The notes under the pieces were generated by a model that was given only the letters and a program-made list of their open reading frames with translations, did no database searches and was not told the DNA's origin. Position numbers and translations under genes: made by a program. From Pollutiaquabacter aromativorans (GTDB lineage: Bacteria > Bacteroidota > Bacteroidia > AKYH767-A > 2013-40CM-41-45), in contig CP185379.1 of NCBI GenBank assembly GCA_049177215.1, positions 3,534,001 through 3,598,000 on the forward strand: a stretch of 64,000 nt of DNA. The letters are read 5' to 3'. Shown here piece by piece: positions 53,016-62,700 of the stretch (position 1 is its first letter; the number at the start of each line of letters is the position of its first letter).

Positions 53016-53435
53016 TCAAACTTTCTCGCAATATGTTTTGAAATTGTCCAGGATCGCTTGCCAGCCAGTCCGTTGCATTTCAATGGAGTGAGTGGATTCG
53101 GCATCAAAGGTTTCGGTAACCTGTACCTTGTCGTCTTGTCCCGAAAAAACTACTTCCACGTTCCTTCCATCACCCATCGTGAGTGCGATCTTTTGGTTTG
53201 GGACAACAGCGGAGTAGATGCCGCCGAAATCAAAAGACATGCTGCCGTCGCGTGCGGCCATTGTCGCCTTTAACATACCACCTACACGCAAATCATTCGA
53301 AGCGGCGGGGCAATGCCAGTCATCGGAAGCATGATTCCACTGCATGATATGCCGGGGTTCCGTCCAGCACTTCCAGACTTTATCCAGGGATGCGGAAATG
53401 GCCGTCGTTACGGTGATTTTTTGAGGTAGTGTCAT
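53016..53435 (-). CDS. SRPBCC (AHSA1-like) domain protein
   Basis: 139 residues. START/Bet v1-like fold: ITVTTAISASLDKVWKCWTEPRHIMQWNHASDDWHCPAASNDLRVGG, GGIYSAVVPNQKIALTMGDGR and a final helix TGWQAILDNFKTYCEK. Members bind hydrophobic ligands or act as stress-linked cofactors; nothing more specific can be said. It is followed on the minus strand by the VOC gene, about 90 bases away. Confidence 0.88.
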   Translation of the reverse strand: MTLPQKITVTTAISASLDKVWKCWTEPRHIMQWNHASDDWHCPAASNDLRVGGMLKATMAARDGSMSFDFGGIYSAVVPNQKIALTMGDGRNVEVVFSGQDDKVQVTETFDAESTHSIEMQRTGWQAILDNFKTYCEKV

Positions 53436-53784
53436 CGGATCCGGGGAGCTTGAAATCGCGGTTTAGAGGCTAAAATAGTAATCCTACACGAGCCCTTGTT
53501 CATGAATTTACCAAGTGAAAGTAGCGGTTAGCCAAATCGCAGGAAAGTTCAATAGCGGAAATTTCGCCGTCTGTCAGCAATTCCCGCCACTTGTACATTA
53601 TGCGGTTGCCACCCCTCTTACGGTAGGTTATCTTAGGGAGCTAAATACAAGCCGGGTTTCATCCGCTCCGGAATTACCGCCGTGAAGGATCGAACCGTTG
53701 ATGGTTGCTGCATCCGTCCTAGTGGGGGCGTTTGCCGGTGGCGTCAACTGACAGATTGAAACACACTACACCAAATCAATAATC
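53436..53784. other. Intergenic region before the giant surface protein
   Basis: About 350 bases without a credible gene, clear hairpin terminator or full promoter consensus. It must contain the promoter of the giant gene, but I cannot point to it. Confidence 0.4.
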
Positions 53785-56700
53785 ATGAACATTTTTTCGA
53801 CATGCGAGCGTCCGCTACGGGCGATTCGGGCGACGCTCTTTTGCCTTGGGCTGATGGCGATTTCGCTGATCAGTGCCACTCCTGCAAATGCGCAGGATTA
53901 CCGGTCGCGTCAAAGCGGCGATTGGGACGACCTGGCTACCTGGGAGTTCTGGAATGGGTCCGGATGGAATCCGGCCAGCTTGATACCGGACCATGTCAAC
54001 TGCTCGACGCTCACCATCATGCCTTCGCACGTCGTAACGATCACGGCGTATTTCGCGCACATCGATCAGTTGACCATCATGTCGGACGGTACGCTGAGGA
54101 TCGTCGAAGGAAACCTCGAGGTACTTGACGGACCCGGCACGGATATCCAATGCTACGGTAACATCGATGTCAACACCGGCTCGATACAGTTGCAGCACGG
54201 TTCAATCATCGTGGATGATGGAGGTAGTTTCGATCTGTCCAGCATGGTCAACGTCAGCGGACCCGGCACCATTGACATCATCGGAGGTTCTACAGCTTCC
54301 TTCTCTTCCAATGGAGATCCAATCGTATTGGGTGACAGTCTTGTTTTCACTGTTTCATCCGCTGCATCTGCGACACTGGGAGGCAATGGAGACTTGCAGT
54401 TGGCGGGTCATTTCACGTTTAACCTGGATGGTTCCTTTGAAATCGATTCGGATGCCGACATCACGACGAACGCGCTTGTCAACGGGCAGATCAACGGTAC
54501 CGGATCATTCAGCAAGCAAGGCGGAATTGGAACCACCTCTGTAGGTTCGCCGAATCTGTTGTTTGCCGGTTCGCTGAGTGTCTCGGTATACACCGGTGTG
54601 CTGGAAATGGCTTGTACGATCACGAACCCCGGCGCCACTACTTCGGAGTTGATCGTCGATGCCGACGCGACTCTTCAGGGTAGTACTGATTTCGTGTTCA
54701 CGGGCGTCAACATCACCAACAACGGGTCGATTCTGACCGATCGCCTGATCCTGACCGGTGAGAATACGATGAACTATGACGGTAACGGTACGATTCGTCA
54801 CCTCGTCATGGATAACCCGAGTGCCTACCTGGATTTTTCAAACGCGCTGTATGATCTGACCGTCACCGAGGAATTGGAACTGCTGAATGGCCGGATCAAT
54901 ATGAACGGCGGCAGAATGGTGATGCCGGCTACCTGCGTACTTACCGGTGGCAATGAAGGTAGTTATGTAATCGGCCGCGTATTACGCGGATTCTATCCTG
55001 GTAACAACCCACGGGTGTTTCCTGTCGGCGATCCGGACACGTATGCGCCGGTAACGATCGCGCCCGACCTGATCGGGAACGGTGATTTCCTGGTGGAAAC
55101 ATTTGCAGGCGACCATCCCGATGTGAACAACTCCGGGATCAACGAAGCGCTCAGCATTAACCGCTATTGGTCTGTCGATAAACTGCTCAGCAATGTCAGG
55201 TCCTGTGCTGTGACTTTCCAATGGCACCCGGCAGATCTCGACGGTGGGGTTGATCTCCAACAGACGCGCGGTGTATTGTACAACGATGGCTTGTGGATGC
55301 GTCCGGTTATTTTCAACAGGACGGATTCAACCCTGACCTTGGATGAGCTCAGCTTGTTCGGCGATTTCCAGCTTGGTGAAGCACCGGCACTTCCGGGCGC
55401 TGCCCTCGCATTCGACGGACAGGACGACTATGTGCAGGGGCCGGTAGCCTTGCTTCCGCTGAATGACAGTGCTTATACCTTCTCTGCCTGGGCGAAAGTC
55501 AATGTGATCAACGGAACGTATGCCACGATCGCATCACAGAGCCGGGGTTTTTATCTGGGTTATGGCTTAACCGGCGAGATCCGGGTCGGCGATTCCTGGA
55601 TCAATACGGGCGTACAATATCCAACCGATAATGCATGGCACAATCTCACAGTAGTCCGCGCCATGGACAATACCTATCTCTACATCGACGGCGTATTGGC
55701 TGCCACGGCTGGATTCGTCATTCCAAGCCCTGGACCGGTGTTTGACAATCCGATCCCGACCTTTTACATCGGATCGCAGTTTTATGGGAACTCCGAAGTC
55801 TGGAATGGAGCGATCGACGAAGTCCGCGTCTGGAACCGCGCATTGTGCGAAAGAGAAGTCGCCGAAGTCGCGGGTTGTGAGATCAGCGGATCCGCTGACG
55901 GACTCGTCGCGGTTTACAATTTCAACCAGGGACTCGCGGAAGAACCCAATCCTACGTTCGACAACATGTTGTTGGATGCCAGTGGTAATGGTCGTCATGC
56001 CACGACCGTGAATTTCAATTGGAGTGGTTCAGCTTCCAACTGGATCCGTGCAGGCGGTGTTGCAACCGGAAACGGTTGTAATTCGCCATCTTACACCGTC
56101 GCGTATTTCGACCAGGACGAGGATAATTTCGGTCGGAGTGACATGACCGTTGTGTACAATTCGCTTTGCGATGTACCACCGTCCTACCGTCTGGTTGCAG
56201 GCGACTGTGACGACAACAACCCGGCAGTTCATCCCCGACTGACCCTTCCGACAGGAGCCATTGCTTTCCTGCCGTTCAATGGAAACGCCCAGGACGAAAG
56301 CGGTACCGGTAACAATGGTATTGTTCAAGGCGCAACCCTGACGACTGATCGGTTCGGTCACGCGAACAACGCCTATGAATTCAACGGTTTCTCCTCCTTC
56401 ATTGAAATTCTCAACGACGGCGACTTCAACGTTTCCGATCTGACATTGGCCGCCTGGATCCGTCCGGATGGAGCGGGTAGTGGAACGGTCATGAGTAAAT
56501 CCTTCGGTGTCGGCGGTCTTAGTTCCTTTATCATGAACGCGGATCCCGGCGCCGATCGGCTGGATGTTGTCTATGGCGCTGATCCGGCAAACGACACGGT
56601 GGCGGGGTCTCCTCTGCAACAAGGCGTGTGGCAGTTCGTCGCCTTCACCTTCAATGGAAATACCAAGCAGGCTGAACTGTACATCGACGGCGCGCGAGTA

Positions 56701-57045
56701 GGCACGGTCAATTCTCCGGGCGTCAGCCTTGGCGCCGATGGCAGTTCGGTGGTGTTGGGTGCCGATGTGGCTCCCTTCATGAACAATTTCTTCCAGGGCG
56801 CCATCGATGAAGTCATGATCTATGGTCGCGTATTGACATCGGAAGAGATCCTGCGGATCAGTTCCGCGACCCGCGACCCGGGTGAAGTCTGCAACGGCAT
56901 CGACGACGATTGCAACGGACTTACGGACGAGGGCGATACGACTCCACCGACGATTACCAACGGAAACAATTTGCTGCAATCCTACCGGTTCAATTCCGGA
57001 TTGCTGGAGGATGTACATGGTAGCTACCGGGCGCATGACGTCTAA
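53785..57045 (+). CDS. Giant secreted multidomain protein, N-terminal part (G8-like, LamG, MopE)
   Basis: 1086 residues before the frame breaks. A long signal peptide ends ATPANAQ (about residue 37). YRSRQSGDWDDLATWEFW plus parallel-beta sequence (about 38-520) resembles G8/beta-helix regions. LamG-type lectin domain 1 is at about 538-700 (AFDGQDDYV, FSAWAKV, DEVRVWNRALCE). A MopE metal-binding repeat (YFDQDEDNFG...GDCDDNNP) is at about 772-812. LamG domain 2 is at 826-1026. A second MopE motif (CNGIDDDCNGLTDEGD) follows, then the start of a third LamG domain. At about 57030-57045 the frame breaks within LEDVHGSY; the sequence continues one frame over. Confidence 0.85.
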   Translation: MNIFSTCERPLRAIRATLFCLGLMAISLISATPANAQDYRSRQSGDWDDLATWEFWNGSGWNPASLIPDHVNCSTLTIMPSHVVTITAYFAHIDQLTIMSDGTLRIVEGNLEVLDGPGTDIQCYGNIDVNTGSIQLQHGSIIVDDGGSFDLSSMVNVSGPGTIDIIGGSTASFSSNGDPIVLGDSLVFTVSSAASATLGGNGDLQLAGHFTFNLDGSFEIDSDADITTNALVNGQINGTGSFSKQGGIGTTSVGSPNLLFAGSLSVSVYTGVLEMACTITNPGATTSELIVDADATLQGSTDFVFTGVNITNNGSILTDRLILTGENTMNYDGNGTIRHLVMDNPSAYLDFSNALYDLTVTEELELLNGRINMNGGRMVMPATCVLTGGNEGSYVIGRVLRGFYPGNNPRVFPVGDPDTYAPVTIAPDLIGNGDFLVETFAGDHPDVNNSGINEALSINRYWSVDKLLSNVRSCAVTFQWHPADLDGGVDLQQTRGVLYNDGLWMRPVIFNRTDSTLTLDELSLFGDFQLGEAPALPGAALAFDGQDDYVQGPVALLPLNDSAYTFSAWAKVNVINGTYATIASQSRGFYLGYGLTGEIRVGDSWINTGVQYPTDNAWHNLTVVRAMDNTYLYIDGVLAATAGFVIPSPGPVFDNPIPTFYIGSQFYGNSEVWNGAIDEVRVWNRALCEREVAEVAGCEISGSADGLVAVYNFNQGLAEEPNPTFDNMLLDASGNGRHATTVNFNWSGSASNWIRAGGVATGNGCNSPSYTVAYFDQDEDNFGRSDMTVVYNSLCDVPPSYRLVAGDCDDNNPAVHPRLTLPTGAIAFLPFNGNAQDESGTGNNGIVQGATLTTDRFGHANNAYEFNGFSSFIEILNDGDFNVSDLTLAAWIRPDGAGSGTVMSKSFGVGGLSSFIMNADPGADRLDVVYGADPANDTVAGSPLQQGVWQFVAFTFNGNTKQAELYIDGARVGTVNSPGVSLGADGSSVVLGADVAPFMNNFFQGAIDEVMIYGRVLTSEEILRISSATRDPGEVCNGIDDDCNGLTDEGDTTPPTITNGNNLLQSYRFNSGLLEDVHGSYRAHDV

Positions 57046-59788
57046 TGGAGGTTCTGTTGGTGGTGATCTTTATTCCTTCGGACAGAACCAGGGACTGTCA
57101 TTGCGCGGCGGTTTTGATCCGGCTAACTACTCGATCGAACTGCAGTTCACTCCTTTCAACACTGCCGGCTACCGTAAACTGATCGACTTCAAGAACCTTA
57201 CCCAGGATGCAGGCTTATACATTACCGCTACCGGATTCGATTTCTATACGGTCGGCGGCGGTTCGGAGCCCTTCCTGCAGAATCAGTTGAATCGACTGGT
57301 CATCACGCGCGACGGTTCGACGAAGGCGGTGAGCATCTTTGTCAACAACGTTCCAGCGTTCGACTTCATCGATGCCGGTGACGCGGCTGTGTTCTCCTCT
57401 CCGGATACCGTAGCGCATTTCTTTATCGACGATAACGGCGGAGTGGAAGCTACCGATGGTACGGTGGATCGCATTCGCATCTTTGGAAGTCCGCTTAACC
57501 CGACCCAGGTCGACGCCTTATACAATCCGAATGCGGCGACCAACTTCCAGGAATACCTGCTATCGGGTCAGTGTTCAACGGCCTCCACGTCCTTCCCCTT
57601 CACTGCCGCTGACAATTGTGGCAACGTGAACGTTACCTATGCTTCTATTGATGGTCCTCCATTCTATGTAGGAGCCGTCAACGAAGTCTATACCATCGCG
57701 GTCGACGATGCGGGGAATTACTCGTATGCCACCTTCCTCTATACGATCTTTCCGGTCGATACCTGGTATGCCGACAATGACGAAGACGGGTTCGGCGATC
57801 CCAATAACGATACCCTGGCCTGTAGTGCACCGATCGGTTATGTAGCCAATAACACCGATTGTAACGATGCTGATCCCGGTTCGCAATCCCTGCGCCCGGT
57901 TGTGGTGCACAGCCTTCCTGCCGGTATCCCGAACTGCATCGCCGTTTTGGATACGCTTTCCGTGTTTGAGTACCAGTCCCAGGCATTTGCCAACCAGGTT
58001 TTAGGCTTCAGCAGCGAGTTTACCGATGCTGACTGGTCCGCTTCGCGCATCCTCGGTGCTCCGGATGTTTATCCATCTTATGGAGACAATGTGAACGCCT
58101 GGGCGCCCTTCGGCCAGGATGCTTCACGCGAGTTCATCGAATTGGGCTTTAACAACAACACGCCCATCAACCTGATCGAGATCTACGAAACCTATACGCC
58201 GGGCGCCATTGATACGGTCTCGGTTTGGAATCCGTATACCTCGGACTATCAGATCGTGTATACGGCGGCTGCAGGCGCATTCCCGGAGGTAGCTAACAAG
58301 CTGCAGATACGATTCCCTGTCACCGCTTTCCCGGTTTCACGGATCCGGATCGCTATGAATTCGGGCTTCGTACACGATTGGAACGAGCTGGATGCCGTTT
58401 CCATTGGTATGATCGTCCCCACCAGCTATTCCGCCTACACCTGGAGCACTGGTGAAACGACCCCTTCCATCACTGTCAGCACAGCAGGACAGTATAATGT
58501 GAGCGTCGCCAACGGGGCATGTGTGGCCAACAGCGGTATTGCGATCCGTAATCAACATTTTCTGGCCGGGCCCTCTTTCGACTGGACCATTTGTCAGGGC
58601 GCGTCCGTCGTGTTGGCGGTAGGCGGAGGTGATACCTATAGCTGGAGCACCGGTGAAACGACCCAAGCCATCACAGTCTCACCGACCGAGACGACGGTTT
58701 ACACTGTTGACGGAACGGACGTATACGGATGTTCGATGAGCGATGAGATCACCGTTTATCAGTACGATCCGATCCAGGTCGCATCCATTTCAGTGATTCC
58801 CGAGTCTGCACCATCCGCAGACAACGGATCGATCGAAGTCACCGGTGTAACCGGCGGGGTGGCCGGCGGATATACGTACTCGCTGTTCTTCGAAGCGGCA
58901 TTGGTCGCTTCGAACGGCACCGGTTTATTTACGCTTTTGCCTCCAGGGGACTATTATCTGGTTGTCAACGACAACGCCCCTTGCGAATTTTCAACCACGG
59001 TCACCGTACCTCCTGCAACCGTTTGTACGGCAGCCGAGACACCGACGATCATCCAATATGATCCAATCATTTGCCCCGGAGAAGACCTGTTCCTGACGGT
59101 CAACGGATCGGCTTTGAATGATAATACTGACTGGTACTGGTATGAAGGAAGCTGCGGCGGAACGCCTATCGAAACCGGAGCGAACCTGTATATTCCATTA
59201 GCCACCAATACCACCTACTACGTGCGTGGGGAAGGCGGATGTGTACAGACGGGTGCTTGTGCGTCCATTGCGATAACGCCGCTGTCGCCTCCCAACATCA
59301 GCTTCAACGTCAGTGCCACGGACATCACCTGTAGCGGGGCAGAAGACGGTACCATTTCAATTCTCAATGCAACCGGTGGAGCGCCGGGAGTGGATGGTTA
59401 CACCTATACGGTTTCCGATGGTGAATCCTACTTCTCGAACCACACGGGCTTGTTTACCGGCTTGTGGTCCAGCAGCTACTTCGTGCTGGTTACAGACACC
59501 TCTGTTTGTGGCTTGCAGGATACGGTCGATTATTTCATCAACGAACCGGATCCGATTGCTATGACCATCAACCTGGCGGCGAACAGTTGCTATGGCCAGG
59601 ATGTAACGGGATTCATCGCGGTCACTGGCGGCACCCTGCCGTATACCGGTGACGGAGCATTCAACCTGGGTGCTTTGGCGCCGACGGATTCGGTTCTGGG
59701 TTTCCTGGTGTCGGACGCGAACGGTTGTCAGCAGGATCGATTCGGCCAGTATTCAGTCAGCCCTCGGCATTGGTGCTCGACGGTGTGA
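57011..59788 (+). CDS. Giant secreted protein, middle part (LamG, HYR-like, MopE, Ig-like, SprB)
   Basis: Continues the previous frame after an apparent one-base insertion. It completes the third LamG domain (GGDLYSFGQNQGLSLRG, DGTVDRIRIFGSPLNPTQVDALYN), followed by an HYR-like domain (FTAADNCGNVNVTYASIDG), a third MopE repeat (WYADNDEDGFGDPNNDTL, NNTDCNDADP) and a discoidin-like segment (AWAPFGQDASREFIELGF). Two WSTGETT Ig-like domains, a CHU_C-associated Ig (ICPGEDLFLTVNGS) and SprB-type repeats (ITCSGAEDGTISILNATGGAPG) come next. The frame ends in SPRHW at 59788, but the next SprB repeat continues in another frame (QPSALVLDG). ATG 57011 is nominal; the fragment is not an independent gene. 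Confidence 0.8.
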   Translation: MYMVATGRMTSNGGSVGGDLYSFGQNQGLSLRGGFDPANYSIELQFTPFNTAGYRKLIDFKNLTQDAGLYITATGFDFYTVGGGSEPFLQNQLNRLVITRDGSTKAVSIFVNNVPAFDFIDAGDAAVFSSPDTVAHFFIDDNGGVEATDGTVDRIRIFGSPLNPTQVDALYNPNAATNFQEYLLSGQCSTASTSFPFTAADNCGNVNVTYASIDGPPFYVGAVNEVYTIAVDDAGNYSYATFLYTIFPVDTWYADNDEDGFGDPNNDTLACSAPIGYVANNTDCNDADPGSQSLRPVVVHSLPAGIPNCIAVLDTLSVFEYQSQAFANQVLGFSSEFTDADWSASRILGAPDVYPSYGDNVNAWAPFGQDASREFIELGFNNNTPINLIEIYETYTPGAIDTVSVWNPYTSDYQIVYTAAAGAFPEVANKLQIRFPVTAFPVSRIRIAMNSGFVHDWNELDAVSIGMIVPTSYSAYTWSTGETTPSITVSTAGQYNVSVANGACVANSGIAIRNQHFLAGPSFDWTICQGASVVLAVGGGDTYSWSTGETTQAITVSPTETTVYTVDGTDVYGCSMSDEITVYQYDPIQVASISVIPESAPSADNGSIEVTGVTGGVAGGYTYSLFFEAALVASNGTGLFTLLPPGDYYLVVNDNAPCEFSTTVTVPPATVCTAAETPTIIQYDPIICPGEDLFLTVNGSALNDNTDWYWYEGSCGGTPIETGANLYIPLATNTTYYVRGEGGCVQTGACASIAITPLSPPNISFNVSATDITCSGAEDGTISILNATGGAPGVDGYTYTVSDGESYFSNHTGLFTGLWSSSYFVLVTDTSVCGLQDTVDYFINEPDPIAMTINLAANSCYGQDVTGFIAVTGGTLPYTGDGAFNLGALAPTDSVLGFLVSDANGCQQDRFGQYSVSPRHWCSTV

Positions 59789-62700
59789 CCGATTCCACCA
59801 TCGTTTGTCTGGAGTTCTCGACCACGGGCGAACTCACCCTGACACCGTCTGGCGGAACGGCTCCTTATACGATCACCGGAGATGCAACCACCGGTCTTGT
59901 TGACGGAACCTACCACTATACCCTGACTGATAACAACGGTTGTGTGCTGAATAAGACCACCGAGGTGTTCGTCACCAATTGTATCCTGCCCTATTACAAT
60001 GCACCGGATTCCGGTAAGGTGAACACCGCGCTCGGGCCAGAGCTCGTGCAGTTGTACAACGATCCGGATTCGATCGGACCGCAAAACAACAACGTCGTAT
60101 TCCAGTTGGATGGTTTCGGATCCGTCTTCATCGATGTGATCGCGAACATCGGTCAGTACGACGCGTTGCTGAACCTGCTGCAAACCCCGCAGTACGGCAT
60201 GACCGGTATCATCGATAACGGCGATACCACGCTGATCATTACCGGTTATTATCCGATCGACAACCTGCCACTGCTGGATTCCATTCCGACACTTGTCAAC
60301 TTTGTCCGTCCGAACTACGCACCCGTAAGCAGTGCCGGCCTGATCAATTCACAGGGAGACCGCGCGATGAAGTCCGATTCGGCGCGTGTGCTCTTTGATC
60401 TGGATGGTTCCGGCATCAAAGTGGGTGTGATCTCCGACAGCTACAACAAGCTTTCGGGTAATCCTGCCGGTCTTGATATCAGCAACAAGGATCTTCCCGG
60501 ACCCGGCAATGCAACCAATCCTACTCCGGTACAGGTGCTATTGGATTATCCGTATGGAGCCGGTCTTGATGAGGGCCGCGCCATGATGCAGATCGTACAT
60601 GACGTCGCGCCGAAAGCCGAGCTGGCCTTCCGCACCGGTTTCATCAGCGCGGGGGATATGGCTGAAGGTATTGTGGAATTGCAGCAGGCCGGTTGCGACG
60701 TCATCGTCGACGACGTTACCTATATCACGGAACCCTACTTCCAGGACGGCCTGGTGTCACGCGCGGTCAACGCGGTACGTGATTCCGGAGTCGCTTACCT
60801 GACCTCCGCCGGAAACTTTGGCAGTGTATCCTATGAGGGAACCTTCAATCCGATCAACGCGCCTTCCGGCCTCACCGGAAAGGTGCACGACTTTGGTGGC
60901 GGTGATTACCTCCAACTGCTGAACCTGAAGAAAGGCTCATACACGCTGGTGCTTCAGTGGGACGACTCGCTTTATTCACTGAAGCAGTTACCCGGCGCAC
61001 GCAACGACTTCGACGTTTACCTGACCGACGTGACCGGCACGAAGCTGTTCGGTCTGAACCGGAAGAACAACTGGGGGGACCCGATCGAGGTACTGCCGTT
61101 TACGGTATTGTCGAATGTTCAGGCCAACCTGATGATTGTCCGTACCTGGTCCCAGGATACGATCACGCCGATGAAGTTCAAGTACATCGTCTTCCGCGGA
61201 GATATGACCATCGCGGAACACCCTGGCGGAAATTCGACCATCATCGGACAGGCCAACGCCGAAGGCGCGATGTCTGTCGGTGCCGTGCGCTACACGCAGA
61301 CGCCGGTCTTCGGTACACCGACCCCGGTGATCGAAACCTTCTCGTCCGTCGGTGGTACCCCGGTGAAAGGTGTGGTCCGCAACAAGCCTGATTTCTCCGC
61401 GCCGAATGGCGTGAACACTTCCGTGAACTTCTTCTCGAAGGATATTGAAAGTGACGGCCTGTACAACTTCTTCGGCACTTCCTGTGCAGCGCCTCACGCT
61501 GCCGGAACAGCCGCGCTCCTGATGCAGGCGCGTGAGAAGTTCTATAGCGAGCACATGCTCCCGGATACCGTTCGCAGCATCCTGCAGCAGACGGCGATCG
61601 ATATGGGCGATGCCGGATTCGACTACGCTTCGGGTTATGGTTTGATCGACGCGAACGCGGCGATCATGACCTTTGCCGAGCCGAAGCCGTTGATCGACAC
61701 CGTGGTCGCGACTGATCCGCAAGCGGTGCCGGGGGTAACCGACTTCGAGGTTACTGTTTCGGGTAGTTACTTCTCCGATTCTTCCGTCGTGTATTTCGAC
61801 GGTCAGCCTTTGCCGACCGATTTCGTCGATCCGACCCACCTGCTGGTCATTGTCCCTGCTTTCACGGGTAACCCCATGTTGCAGGTCTACAATCCGCCGA
61901 CGGTTCCGAATGTCAACGACGGTGGTTTCTCGAACGGCTACTACTTCTACAACTCGGTGAAGCCGGTCATTACCGTACGTGCCGACAATTCCGTCAAGTA
62001 CTACGGCGAGAGCCTGCCTGCGTTCACCTCGACGATCCTGGTGGATGGACAGCCGCTGTCTTCGACCAGCCTCTCGCTGACCGATCTTGGCCTCGACGAT
62101 CTGCAGTATCAGACCATCGCGACGCCGCTGAGCGGAATCGGTTTCTATCAGGTCATGCCGGTCATGGTGCCGCTGGATCTGAACGATCCGGATGATCTCA
62201 CCATCGATACCAGCTATGAGTTCACGTTTGAGCCGGGTATTCTGAAGATCAACAAGCTTCCGATCACGATCACACCGCGCGATACGACCCTGACGTACGG
62301 CGATAAGATCACGGGCATTCAGTTCAAGTATGACTACGATGATTCGAACATCGATCCCGGCTTCCGCGTCGACTTCCTTGATTCCATTCAGGAGACGCAC
62401 CAGTTGACGATGTCGAATGCGCTGGTGTTGGTCAACCCGCGTGTGGTGACCAACCCACGCGTGGTGACGAACTCGGACTTCGCCAATCTGGCGATGGTCG
62501 CGACGGGTCAGGCGATTGCCAACCCGCGTGTGGTAACCAATCCGCGTGTGGTGACCAACACCGTCGTGATCGATACCATGGAGATCATTGACCTTTCGGC
62601 CGAATCGGTGTTCAATTACGATAACGATTCCTCGCTTATCATCCTGGAAACACCGACCGGTGGTCTGCGTTCCCGCGCCATGGCCAATCCGCGTGTGGTC

